Assembly (NCBI GenBank): GCA_017553545.1
Contig: JAFZKT010000075.1
Span: forward strand, 1 to 43,199
DNA: 43,199 nucleotides
Source: Bacteroidales bacterium
GTDB taxonomy: Bacteria; Bacteroidota; Bacteroidia; Bacteroidales; UBA932
Direction: 5' to 3'
The translations under genes were made by a program, and so were the position numbers. This document shows positions 34,337 to 42,249 of this stretch, in pieces; within the stretch, counting starts at the first letter, position 1; every line of letters begins with the position of its first letter. The notes beneath the pieces were generated by a model. It was not told the DNA's origin. It worked only from the letters and a program-made list of their open reading frames with translations, and did no database searches.

Positions 34337-35510
34337 ACCCCGGCGGGAGGAATCGCTCCTGCGTTATCATCCCTGGGTTTTCTCCGGAGCCATCGCCCAG
34401 ATCGTGGGCCATCCGGCGGAAGGGGACCTGGTGAGCGTTTGCTCGGCCGATGGCCAACTTCTGGCCTGCGGGCACTATCAGATTGGTTCCATCGCGGTGC
34501 GGGTTTTAAGCTTTGACGAAGACCCCACGAAGCCGGATTTTTACCTCCGGATGCTCACGCGGGCTTATAAGCTGCGCGAGGCCTGCGGACTCACCTCATC
34601 GGCCGATACCACCTGCTATCGCCTGGTGCACGGGGAAGGGGATTCGCTCCCGGGGCTGATTATCGACTATTACGACGGCGTGTGCGTACTCCAGGCTCAT
34701 TCGGTTGGGATGTTCCGCGCAAAAAGCGTCATTGCCGCGGCCTTGCAGGAGTTATATGGTTCTTCGTTGAAGGCCGTTTATGACAAGAGTTCCGGCACCG
34801 CGCCCTTCAAGGCCGGACTGGATTTGGTGGATGGGTATTTATATCGGGCGCCGGGCTTTAAGGCCGATGAACTCACGGTCCTGGAAAACGGCAACAAGTT
34901 CCTGGTGAACTGGGTGGAAGGCCAGAAGACTGGCTTCTTCCTGGATCAGCGGGACAACCGTTTTAGGGTTGGTGCTTTGGCCGCCGGCCGCCGCGTGCTG
35001 AACCTTTTCTGCTACACGGGCGGCTTCTCCATCTACGCCCTGGCGGGCGGTGCGGCGCACGTGGATTCCGTGGACAGCTCCCGGCGGGCGATGGATATGG
35101 TGGACAGAAATGTCGCTTTGAACGGCTTCCCGGCCGGTTTACACACGTCTTATTGCACGGATGCCATCGACTTTGTGAAGGCCGCCCCGGAAGGCGCCTA
35201 TGATCTGATTATCGTAGATCCGCCGGCATTCGCCAAGCACCGCGGCGCGCTGAAAAACGCCCTGCGCGCCTACCAGCGCCTGAACGCCGCCGCCATCGCC
35301 AAGGTGGCTCCCGGCGGCTTCGTGTTTACTTTCAGCTGCTCGCAGGTGGTGGACAAGGAGGCCTTCGCCCTGGCCGTCTTCTCGGCCGCCGCCGAAACCG
35401 GCCGCAGCGTTCGTATCCTGGACCGCCTGAACCAGGGCGCGGACCATTCGGTAAACATCTACCACCCCGAAGGCGAATACCTCAAGGGTTTGCTGCTGTA
35501 CGTGGAGTAG
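34317..35510 (+). CDS. rlmI: RlmI-like 23S rRNA (cytosine-C5) methyltransferase
   Basis: A 397-residue class I SAM methyltransferase with an N-terminal PUA domain (about 1-75, RRYHPWVFSGAI-like opening). A central EEHAD-type domain is followed by the Rossmann core: VLNLFCYTGGFSIYALAGGA (SAM motif I), DLIIVDPPAFAKHR (motif IV, D-P-P) and FTFSCSQVVD carrying the catalytic Cys. This is the RlmI/RlmK-type rRNA m5C enzyme. It overlaps the exonuclease gene by 20 bases and is probably translationally coupled. Confidence 0.92.
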   Translation: MDKIILKPRREESLLRYHPWVFSGAIAQIVGHPAEGDLVSVCSADGQLLACGHYQIGSIAVRVLSFDEDPTKPDFYLRMLTRAYKLREACGLTSSADTTCYRLVHGEGDSLPGLIIDYYDGVCVLQAHSVGMFRAKSVIAAALQELYGSSLKAVYDKSSGTAPFKAGLDLVDGYLYRAPGFKADELTVLENGNKFLVNWVEGQKTGFFLDQRDNRFRVGALAAGRRVLNLFCYTGGFSIYALAGGAAHVDSVDSSRRAMDMVDRNVALNGFPAGLHTSYCTDAIDFVKAAPEGAYDLIIVDPPAFAKHRGALKNALRAYQRLNAAAIAKVAPGGFVFTFSCSQVVDKEAFALAVFSAAAETGRSVRILDRLNQGADHSVNIYHPEGEYLKGLLLYVE

Positions 35511-35541
35511 GGGCCTTTATATTGCCAGCACGATAGCCGGG

Positions 35542-35718
35542 TCAATCTTTAACCGGGCGGAGATGTTCCTGCTCATATTCCTCTACTAAGGCCGAAAGCA
35601 AATCCAGTTCCTGCAAACGGCAATCATCCGCAGGGGTATTCTCGTCCGTCTCAAAAAACAACTGGTCAATGCGTTCCATCATTGCCTTATATTGCTTTTC
35701 ATCCTTAATCTTTGCCAT
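35542..35718 (-). CDS. HigA-like antitoxin N-terminal fragment
   Basis: A 58-residue acidic protein from ATG 35718 (a 63-residue form from ATG 35733 is possible). The sequence MAKIKDEKQYKAMMERIDQL followed by ELDLLSALVEEYEQEH resembles the N-terminal domain of Bacteroidota HigA-type antitoxins. The HTH domain expected after the E-Y-E-x-x-H block is missing: the frame stops at RPVKD, and only 31 bases separate it from the neighbouring gene. No toxin gene lies upstream. It may be a decayed toxin-antitoxin remnant or a free-standing domain. A good promoter lies just upstream. Confidence 0.55.
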   Translation of the reverse strand: MAKIKDEKQYKAMMERIDQLFFETDENTPADDCRLQELDLLSALVEEYEQEHLRPVKD

Positions 35719-35748
35719 AGCTAGAGAATGCATTCATTTTGTGTCCTA

Positions 35749-35756
35749 CAAAGATA
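35749..35756 (-). promoter_or_regulatory. Promoter -7 box before the HigA-like fragment
   Basis: TATCTTTG on the minus strand (35756 to 35749), 15 bases before ATG 35733 and 30 before ATG 35718. Confidence 0.6.
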
Positions 35757-35876
35757 TAAAAAAGACGTGGATTTCTACGACGATGCCGGCGGGGGTTAAA
35801 AGAACGCCGGCATCGGGCAAACAGGGGGTCCGGCGGCGAGTGATCAGCTACTCTGCAGGACAGGTTTTGCCTGGGA

Positions 35877-35908
35877 CAAAGGTACGGCTGTAAACGGGTG
35901 CGCTCCAA
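35877..35908 (-). promoter_or_regulatory. Orphan minus-strand promoter
   Basis: TTG (35908 to 35906), a 21-base spacer and TACCTTTG (35884 to 35877). The predicted transcript runs through the 11-bp hairpin with no credible start codon before the HigA-like fragment, so it may produce a small RNA or a long leader. Confidence 0.5.
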
Positions 35909-36031
35909 CTTTTTACCCTGGAAAAAGTTGTCACGATAATCCGCTGAAAATCAGATACTTAAGATAATTTTGCTGCCGGCGCAAAGGCAAAACCCCTTTC
36001 CCATACGCGCGTGGGGCTGTTTTGCTTGAAA

Positions 36032-36047
36032 TATTTTTGTATTTTTG
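36032..36047 (+). promoter_or_regulatory. Tandem -7 boxes before ygiQ
   Basis: TATTTTTG occurs twice in immediate succession (36032-36039, 36040-36047), the second ending 8 bases before the ATG at 36056. Confidence 0.6.
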
Positions 36048-36055
36048 CTTTCGCA

Positions 36056-37978
36056 ATGCAGCCGGACAGCGCATATATGTTCCCCACGTCGGTGAAGGAG
36101 GTGGAAGCCCTGGGATGGGATTACATTGACATCATCCTTTTCAGCGGCGACGCCTTCGTGGATCACCCCTCGTTCGGGACGGCGGTCATCGCCCGCTGGC
36201 TTCAGAAATGGGGCTACCGCGTGGCGGTGGTTCCGCAGCCCAACTGGCGGGACGACCTTCGGGACTTCCGCAAGCTGGGTCGGCCCAGACTGTACTTCGG
36301 CCTCAACGCCGGCGCCATGGATTCGATGGTGAACCACTACACCGCCTCCAAGCGCCTTCGCCACGACGACGCCTACACCCCCGACGGCAAAGCCGGCGCC
36401 CGTCCGGACTATGCAGTCACGGTCTACACGCAAATCCTGAAAAAACTCTTTCCGGACGTCCCGGTGGTCATCGGCGGCATTGAAGCATCGCTCAGACGCC
36501 TGACGCATTACGATTACTGGAAGGACTGCCTGATGCCCTCCGTGCTGGTCTCCTCCGGGGCGGATTATCTCTGCTACGGCATGGGCGAACGCCCGATGCT
36601 GGAACTCACCAAGGGCATCGAAAAAGGCTGGCCCCGCCACCGGATGCAGCAGATCCCGCAGATCGCATTCTTCGTGAAGGGTGGGTTACCGGGGCGGACA
36701 CACGCACCGGAATCCGTGGCCACCCTCGGCCGCGTAAGAGGGAGGGGCCCACTCCAGTCGGGCTCGCCCGACGAAACTTGGGAGGGGTCGCGAAGCGACG
36801 ATTCGGGTGCGTGTGTGCGGCCCGGAACCCTGGTATTACATTCTTTCGAAGAATGCTGCAAGGACAAGCGGGCGTTCGCGGAGAACTTCCACTGGATAGA
36901 GACGCACGCGAATATGATGCACCCGGACACCATCCTGGAGCCGGTGGCCGATGGCTATGTGCAGATCAATCCGCCTTATCCGCCGGCAACCACGGAGGAA
37001 ATGGACTCGTTCTGGGATTTGCCGTTCACCAAGCTGCCGCATCCGCGCTACAAGGGCAAACGCATCCCGGCCTACGATATGATCAAATTCAGCGTGAACA
37101 CGCACCGGGGCTGCTTCGGGGGCTGTAATTTCTGCACCATCGCCGCCCATCAGGGCAAGTTCATCCAGAGCCGGAGCGAAAAGTCCATCCTGAAGGAAGT
37201 GAAGGAGCTGAACAACCTTCCGGACTTCGCCGGCAACATCTCCGACGTGGGCGCGCCCACTGCGAATATGTACTGGATGAGCGGGAAGAATCCGGACCTG
37301 TGCGACAAATGCAAGCGCCGCAGCTGCCTTTTCCCAAAACGCTGCCCCAACCTGGACTGCGACCATACCCGCCTGATGGAACTCTACAAAAAGATCGACG
37401 ACACAAAGGGCATCCGCCACAGTTACATCGGCAGCGGCATCCGCTATGACCTCTTCCTTACGGAGGACGGGTTCGTGGACGGGAGCAGCAAACCCTACCT
37501 GGAAACGCTTGTCCTGAACCACACATCGGGCCGATTGAAAGTGGCCCCTGAGCACACGGAAGACCATGTCCTCCAAAAGATGGCCAAGCCCAGTTTTCGC
37601 CTGTTCGAGCGGCTGCGCAAGGAATTTGACGCGGTGAACCGCAAGGCTGGAACGCATGTGGGCCTGGTGCCGTATTTCATCTCTTCCCACCCCGGCTGCA
37701 CGATGAAAGATATGGAACGCCTCGCCAACCATCCTGCCCTGAAGGGCATCTGGATGGACCAGGTACAGGATTTTACACCCACACCCATGACCACTTCTTC
37801 GGTGATGTTCTACAGCGGGCTGGATCCAAGGGATATGACGCCTGTTTTCACCGAGCGGGACCCGGAAAAAAAGCAGCGGCAAAAATCCTATTTCTTTAAA
37901 AATTCCACCAAAAAAAGCGGGAAGGGCTTGCAAGGTTCAAAACAAAAGCCTAATATTGCACCGCGAAAGAAAAGATAA
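36056..37978 (+). CDS. ygiQ: YgiQ-family radical SAM protein with an in-frame repeat insert
   Basis: A 640-residue protein from ATG 36056; an upstream in-frame ATG at 36011 lies before the promoter and is rejected. The N-terminal B12-binding-like domain starts FPTSVKEVEALGWDYIDIILFSGDAFVDHPSFG. The radical SAM cluster motif is CFGGCNFC (Cys353, Cys357, Cys360). A second Cys-rich block CDKCKRRSCLFPKRCPNLDCDH and a basic tail follow, as usual for the family. The molecular reaction is not established. Residues about 210-258 (36683-36830) are a palindromic insert placed between FVKGG and VLHSFEECCKDKRAFAENF, where relatives have a short linker. The frame continues cleanly, so the gene is probably functional. 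Confidence 0.93.
   Translation: MQPDSAYMFPTSVKEVEALGWDYIDIILFSGDAFVDHPSFGTAVIARWLQKWGYRVAVVPQPNWRDDLRDFRKLGRPRLYFGLNAGAMDSMVNHYTASKRLRHDDAYTPDGKAGARPDYAVTVYTQILKKLFPDVPVVIGGIEASLRRLTHYDYWKDCLMPSVLVSSGADYLCYGMGERPMLELTKGIEKGWPRHRMQQIPQIAFFVKGGLPGRTHAPESVATLGRVRGRGPLQSGSPDETWEGSRSDDSGACVRPGTLVLHSFEECCKDKRAFAENFHWIETHANMMHPDTILEPVADGYVQINPPYPPATTEEMDSFWDLPFTKLPHPRYKGKRIPAYDMIKFSVNTHRGCFGGCNFCTIAAHQGKFIQSRSEKSILKEVKELNNLPDFAGNISDVGAPTANMYWMSGKNPDLCDKCKRRSCLFPKRCPNLDCDHTRLMELYKKIDDTKGIRHSYIGSGIRYDLFLTEDGFVDGSSKPYLETLVLNHTSGRLKVAPEHTEDHVLQKMAKPSFRLFERLRKEFDAVNRKAGTHVGLVPYFISSHPGCTMKDMERLANHPALKGIWMDQVQDFTPTPMTTSSVMFYSGLDPRDMTPVFTERDPEKKQRQKSYFFKNSTKKSGKGLQGSKQKPNIAPRKKR
36683..36830 (+). repeat. 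Palindromic element inserted in frame in ygiQ
   Basis: Imperfect terminal inverted arms of about 31 bases at 36683-36714 and 36800-36830, sharing CCGGG and ACACACGCACC. Two inner hairpins are GTCGGGC/GCCCGAC (36757-36772) and GTCGC/GCGAC (36787-36799). Bases 36691-36734 match 42838-42795 (minus strand) at 37 of 44 positions. On the plus strand it encodes THAPESVATLGR (residues 215-226). The minus strand of the other arm would also read GRTHAPES. Confidence 0.85.
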
Positions 37979-37980
37979 CT

Positions 37981-38349
37981 ATGGCAGACAGCAAGAAAAG
38001 ACATGTAGTGAGTTTCGAGAAAATGTCCGTCCACCCGGACCTGGTGGCCGCTTTTTCGGAAAAATACCCCAAGGGGTTCAGTGATTACCTCACGGACCTG
38101 GTGAAGTATCCCAAGCCGGACGGCACTTCTTTCTATGCTGTCACCGTAGAAACCCAGGAAGCCATCTATCTGGTGAAAATAAATGTCAAGACCGACGATA
38201 TGGAAGATGTAGCCCGTTGGCTCGAAGGCGAAGAAGATGCGGAGAACGAGGCAGTGGCCGGCGGCAGCGCAGATGCTTCGGACGAAGCCGGGGAAACGCT
38301 TCCGGACGACAATATCTCGCAGTACTCCAACGGCTCAGACGACGAATAG
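37981..38349 (+). CDS. Conserved acidic hypothetical protein
   Basis: A 122-residue protein 2 bases after ygiQ. Residues 1-80 form a small conserved domain (KKRHVVSFEKMSVHPDLVAAF, KYPKGFSDYL, FYAVTVETQEAIYLVKINVK), similar to short uncharacterised Bacteroidota proteins. The last 40 residues are Glu/Asp/Ser/Gly-rich and probably disordered. No signal peptide, membrane segment or metal motif is seen. Its position between ygiQ and the CLC channel gene (4-base gap) suggests one operon, but no function can be assigned. Confidence 0.75.
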   Translation: MADSKKRHVVSFEKMSVHPDLVAAFSEKYPKGFSDYLTDLVKYPKPDGTSFYAVTVETQEAIYLVKINVKTDDMEDVARWLEGEEDAENEAVAGGSADASDEAGETLPDDNISQYSNGSDDE

Positions 38350-38353
38350 TCCA

Positions 38354-40093
38354 ATGGCTGGCAATCATAGCATAAAGCATCTGTGGGGCCCTGTGAGGGC
38401 CCTTTTGCGTAGGGTCCCGGAACGGACAGCCCTGCTGGGGCTTTCCGTAGTGACCGGAGCCCTTTGCGGCGCCGCCGCCGTGCTGCTCAAATGCTCCATC
38501 CACTGGATTCAGCTGGGACTGGGCCATTTGACAGTTCCCCTGCCATGGACCCGGATGATCCTTCCAGGCGTGGGTATGCTCCTGAGCCTGCTCATCGTAC
38601 GATATATAATAAAGGATAAGATCGGCCATGGCGTGACAAAGGTCCTTCAGGCCGTTTCCAAGAACGAATCCAAGATTAAACGGCACAACTGCTGGAGTTC
38701 GCTCCTTACCAGCGCCCTCACCATCGGCTTCGGAGGTTCGGTGGGCGCGGAGGCTCCCATCGTCTATACGGGCGCTGCCATCGGCTCCAATCTGGGCCGA
38801 TACAGCGGAATGTCCTACCGCGGGATGACGCTTCTGCTGGGATGCGGCGCCGCCGGTGCCGTGGCAGGCTTTTTCAACGCGCCGCTGGCCGGCGTGCTTT
38901 TTACGCTGGAGGTTTTGCTTTTCAACCTGTCCATGTCGGGCATCCTTCCGCTGCTGCTGAGCAGCGTATCGGCCACGCTGGTCAGTTACCTCCTTCTGGG
39001 CCGGGAGAGCGTTTTCGCCGCGTCGCTGGTGGACTTCCGGATGGCGAATTTGCCCTTCTATCTGGTTCTGGGCCTGTTCTGCGGACTCTGCTCGCTCTAC
39101 TTTACGCGCACCACGCTCTCGATGGAAGACCGGCTGGGCCGTATCAGGAACCCGTATCTGCGCTGGGGGATATCGGCCGTGGCCCTTGGCGTGCTCATCC
39201 TCGCATTTCCGCCTCTGCTGGGAGAAGGTTATGATGCCCTGAGACCGCTTCTGAGCGGACAAGCTGAAGCCAAATGGAGCATTGTGCTCCTGTTCCTGGG
39301 CGTGCTGGTATTCAAGGTATTCTCCATGACCTTTACCAACGCCGGCGGCGGCGTGGGCGGTACTTTCGGCCCTACGCTGTTTATGGGCGCCATCGCGGGC
39401 TTCGTTCTGGCAACTAGTGTAAACCTGCTGGGTGTGGGGACTGTCCCCGTGGCCAATTTTGTGCTGGTGGGTATGGCTGGCCTCATGGCCGGCGTGATGC
39501 AGGCGCCCCTCACCGCCATCTTCCTCATCGCGGAAATCACCGGCGGATATACGCTGCTCTTGCCGCTTATCCTGACATCGGCCATCGCCTACGGCTTCAC
39601 GCGCATATTTGAGAAGTATTCCATCTATACCAAACGCCTCGCGGATAGCGGCGAACTGCTCACGCATGAGGCCGATCAAGCCGTGCTCACCCTCCTGAAG
39701 ACGGATTCCCTGCTGGAGACGGATTTCGTTCCGGTACGTGTGGATGCCAAACTGGGAGACCTGGTGGAGGCCGTGTCCCATTCCAAGCGTAACATCTTCC
39801 CGGTGCTGGACGCCAAGGGCCGCTTCCAGGGCTATGTTTCCCTGGCCGATATCCGCGAGGACATGTTCCGGACGGAGCTGTACGGAGAGCGCCGGGTGGT
39901 GAACTACATGCAGCCCGCCCCGGACTATCTGGCTCCGGACGAGCCCATGGATTCCGTGATGCGCAAATTCGAAAAGACCGGTGCCTGGAACCTGCCCGTA
40001 GTGGGGCCGGAACGCCAGTATCTGGGCTTCCTTTCCAAATCCAAGATTTTCAGCGCCTACCGCAGTGAACTGCGGGATTTCTCGCAGGATTAA
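38354..40093 (+). CDS. CLC-family chloride channel with CBS domains
   Basis: A 579-residue CLC protein from ATG 38354; a longer frame reading through the previous gene is rejected. About ten or more membrane segments occupy residues 20-440. Selectivity motifs: GAEAP with the gating Glu133, GGTFGPTLFMGA near the second filter, and NAPLAGVLFTLEV. The position of the internal proton glutamate of E. coli ClcA is Val187 here (E186-V187), as in vertebrate CLC channels, which points to channel rather than H+/Cl- exchange. The C-terminal ~120 residues are two CBS domains (NIFPVLDAKGRFQGYVSLADI and WNLPVVGPERQYLGFLSKS) that probably bind adenine nucleotides. Confidence 0.92.
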   Translation: MAGNHSIKHLWGPVRALLRRVPERTALLGLSVVTGALCGAAAVLLKCSIHWIQLGLGHLTVPLPWTRMILPGVGMLLSLLIVRYIIKDKIGHGVTKVLQAVSKNESKIKRHNCWSSLLTSALTIGFGGSVGAEAPIVYTGAAIGSNLGRYSGMSYRGMTLLLGCGAAGAVAGFFNAPLAGVLFTLEVLLFNLSMSGILPLLLSSVSATLVSYLLLGRESVFAASLVDFRMANLPFYLVLGLFCGLCSLYFTRTTLSMEDRLGRIRNPYLRWGISAVALGVLILAFPPLLGEGYDALRPLLSGQAEAKWSIVLLFLGVLVFKVFSMTFTNAGGGVGGTFGPTLFMGAIAGFVLATSVNLLGVGTVPVANFVLVGMAGLMAGVMQAPLTAIFLIAEITGGYTLLLPLILTSAIAYGFTRIFEKYSIYTKRLADSGELLTHEADQAVLTLLKTDSLLETDFVPVRVDAKLGDLVEAVSHSKRNIFPVLDAKGRFQGYVSLADIREDMFRTELYGERRVVNYMQPAPDYLAPDEPMDSVMRKFEKTGAWNLPVVGPERQYLGFLSKSKIFSAYRSELRDFSQD

Positions 40094-40095
40094 TG

Positions 40096-40103
40096 TATCT
40101 TTG
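40096..40103 (+). promoter_or_regulatory. Promoter -7 box of tex
   Basis: TATCTTTG begins 2 bases after the CLC stop and ends 7 bases before ATG 40111. This supports 40111 over the ATG at 40093, which lies upstream of the box. Confidence 0.65.
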
Positions 40104-40110
40104 CAGGGAA

Positions 40111-42246
40111 ATGAAGGTACTTTACATCAAACATATCGCGCAGCTGCTGGGCATACAGGCGTGGCAGGTGGAAAACTGCGCGGAACTGCTCGCGGACGGC
40201 TGCACGGTGCCGTTCATCAGCCGCTACCGCAAGGAGCGGACGGGCGGCCTGAGTGACATTGAAGTGGCGGAGGTGAAGCACTGGGCCGATGTCTTCGCGG
40301 AGATGGAAAAGCGCAAAGCCGCCATCCTCAAGAGCATCGGCGAACAGGAGAAACTCACGCCCCAGCTGCAGAAGCAGATTGAGGCCTGCGTGAACGCCAG
40401 CGAGCTCGAAGACCTGTATCTTCCGTACCGGCCCAAGCGGAAAACCCGCGCGACGGAAGCCGTCCGGAAGGGCCTCCAGCCCCTGGCGGACATCCTTTGG
40501 AGCGGCAAAACCGCCCGGCCGGAACAGGATGCGCAAAAATACGTGAAAGGGGAGGTGCAATCTGTAGAAGAAGCTCTTCAGGGCGCGCGCGACATCATAG
40601 CGGAAAAGATCAGCGAAACCGCCGCCCACAGGGAAACCTTAAGGCAGATCTACCGCACCCGCCGCGTATGTTCCAAGGCCACCAAAGCCGCAGACAGTCC
40701 GGAAGGTGCCAAATACCGCAGCTACTTCAATTTCTCCCAGCCCATCGCCAAAATCCCTTCCCACAACCTGCTCGCGATGCTGCGCGCCCAGGAGGAAGGC
40801 TTCGTGAAGGTGGAGATAGACGCGGACGGGGAAAAGTGCGGCAACAAACTCTACTATGATTATTGCCAGGCCCAGGGCTATCCCTCCCGCGAATGCGGCG
40901 TGCAGGTAAGGGAAGCCGTGGACGACGCCTGGAAACGTCTTCTGGACCCTTCCATCACCGGCGAAGTGCTGCGGGAGGCCAAGGAAAAGGCCGATGTTGA
41001 ATCCATCCAGGTCTTCGGGGAAAACCTGCGCCAGTTGCTGTTGGCTCCGCCTGTGGGGCAGAAGCGCGTGATGGCCATCGACCCCGGTTTCCGCACCGGT
41101 TGCAAGGTGGTTTGCCTGGATGCGAACGGCAATCTGCTGGAGCACGACGTGATTTTCCCGCATCCGCCCGTGGCAAAGAAGATCGATGCCATCACCAAGG
41201 TGGCGGATCTGGTGGAGAAATATAGCATAGAGGTAATCGCCATCGGCAGCGGCACCGCCGGCCGTGAGACGGAGGATTTCGTCCGCAAGGTGGGCCTGCC
41301 GGAAGAGGTGAAAATCTTCTCCGTGAGCGAAGACGGGGCTTCCGTCTATTCCGCCTCCGAGGTGGGCCGGGAGGAGTTCCCGCAGTACGACGTGACGGTG
41401 CGCGGGGCGGTTTCCATCGGCCGACGCCTGATGGATCCCCTGGCGGAACTGGTGAAGATAGATCCCAAGTCGCTGGGCGTGGGGCAGTATCAGCACGATG
41501 TGGACCAGGGCCTGCTGAAGGAGAAGCTGGACAATACGGTGGAAAGCTGCGTGAACAGCGTGGGCGTGGCCCTGAACACCGCCAGCCCTTATCTGCTGCA
41601 GTATGTGAGCGGCATCGGCCCGGCGCTGTCGAAGGCCATCGTGGACTATAGAACCGCGAACGGGGACTTCACCGCCCGCGAGCAGCTGAAGAAGGTGCCC
41701 CGACTGGGCGCCAAGGCCTACGAGCAGTGTGCGGGCTTCCTGCGCATTCCCGGCGCTGCCAATCCGCTGGACAATTCGGCGGTGCATCCGGAGGCCTACC
41801 ACATCGTGGACCGGATGGCGCGGGACCTCAAGGTCTCCACGAAGGAACTTGTGGGGAACGCCGAACTCTGCGCGAAGATCAAGGCCGATGACTACGTGGA
41901 GGGCGATTTCGGCCTTCCTACCATCAATGATATTATAAAGGAACTGCAGAAGCCGGGGCGGGATCCTCGCGAGCAGGCCCGGGAGTTCTCCTTCGCGGAC
42001 GACATCCGCGACATCGAGGACCTGCACGTGGGGATGGAACTGCCGGGGCTGGTGACCAATCTCACCGCTTTCGGGGCTTTCGTTGACATCGGCCTGCACG
42101 ACAACGGACTCATCCACGCGTCCCAGATGGGCGTACGCGGGATGGCCGTCCCGTCCAAGGTCCTTAAACTGCGCCAGGAAGTGACGGTGCAGGTGATATC
42201 CGTCGATGTGGAGAGAAACCGCATCGGCCTGAAACTCGTAAAATAA
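40111..42246 (+). CDS. tex: RNA-binding transcription accessory protein Tex
   Basis: 711 residues from ATG 40111 (MKVLYIKHIAQLLGIQAWQV). The order is as in Tex: an N-terminal helical domain with VPFISRYRKERTGGL and LEDLYLPYRPKRKTRATEA, a YqgF/RNase H-like domain (MAIDPGFRTGCKVVCLD), a helix-hairpin-helix pair (SPYLLQYVSGIGPALSKAIVDYR, VPRLGAKAYEQCAGFLRI), and a C-terminal S1 domain (GMELPGLVTNLTAFGAFVDIGLHDNGLIHASQM). Tex binds RNA and influences transcription and gene expression under stress. It is convergent with the glycosyltransferase gene, 3 bases apart, without a visible terminator. Confidence 0.95.
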   Translation: MKVLYIKHIAQLLGIQAWQVENCAELLADGCTVPFISRYRKERTGGLSDIEVAEVKHWADVFAEMEKRKAAILKSIGEQEKLTPQLQKQIEACVNASELEDLYLPYRPKRKTRATEAVRKGLQPLADILWSGKTARPEQDAQKYVKGEVQSVEEALQGARDIIAEKISETAAHRETLRQIYRTRRVCSKATKAADSPEGAKYRSYFNFSQPIAKIPSHNLLAMLRAQEEGFVKVEIDADGEKCGNKLYYDYCQAQGYPSRECGVQVREAVDDAWKRLLDPSITGEVLREAKEKADVESIQVFGENLRQLLLAPPVGQKRVMAIDPGFRTGCKVVCLDANGNLLEHDVIFPHPPVAKKIDAITKVADLVEKYSIEVIAIGSGTAGRETEDFVRKVGLPEEVKIFSVSEDGASVYSASEVGREEFPQYDVTVRGAVSIGRRLMDPLAELVKIDPKSLGVGQYQHDVDQGLLKEKLDNTVESCVNSVGVALNTASPYLLQYVSGIGPALSKAIVDYRTANGDFTAREQLKKVPRLGAKAYEQCAGFLRIPGAANPLDNSAVHPEAYHIVDRMARDLKVSTKELVGNAELCAKIKADDYVEGDFGLPTINDIIKELQKPGRDPREQAREFSFADDIRDIEDLHVGMELPGLVTNLTAFGAFVDIGLHDNGLIHASQMGVRGMAVPSKVLKLRQEVTVQVISVDVERNRIGLKLVK

Positions 42247-42249
42247 GGA

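Larger units (their letters stand above)
35719..36055. other. Non-coding region with two hairpins and orphan promoters
   Basis: A 337-base stretch without a plausible gene. It contains an 11-bp inverted repeat CGATGCCGGCG/CGCCGGCATCG (35781-35791 with 35805-35815) and a 9-bp repeat CAACTTTTT/AAAAAGTTG (35906-35914 with 35922-35930). It also holds two minus-strand promoters and the plus-strand ygiQ promoter. Confidence 0.6.

Noticed and set aside
35705-35908. A 67-codon minus-strand frame
   Set aside because: It runs through a promoter and a perfect hairpin, is Arg/Pro/Cys-rich and has no homology I recognise.
36683-36830. Considered a frameshift or assembly error in ygiQ
   Set aside because: The frame is open on both sides with conserved family blocks, and a related segment occurs in frame in another gene, so an inserted repeat explains it better.
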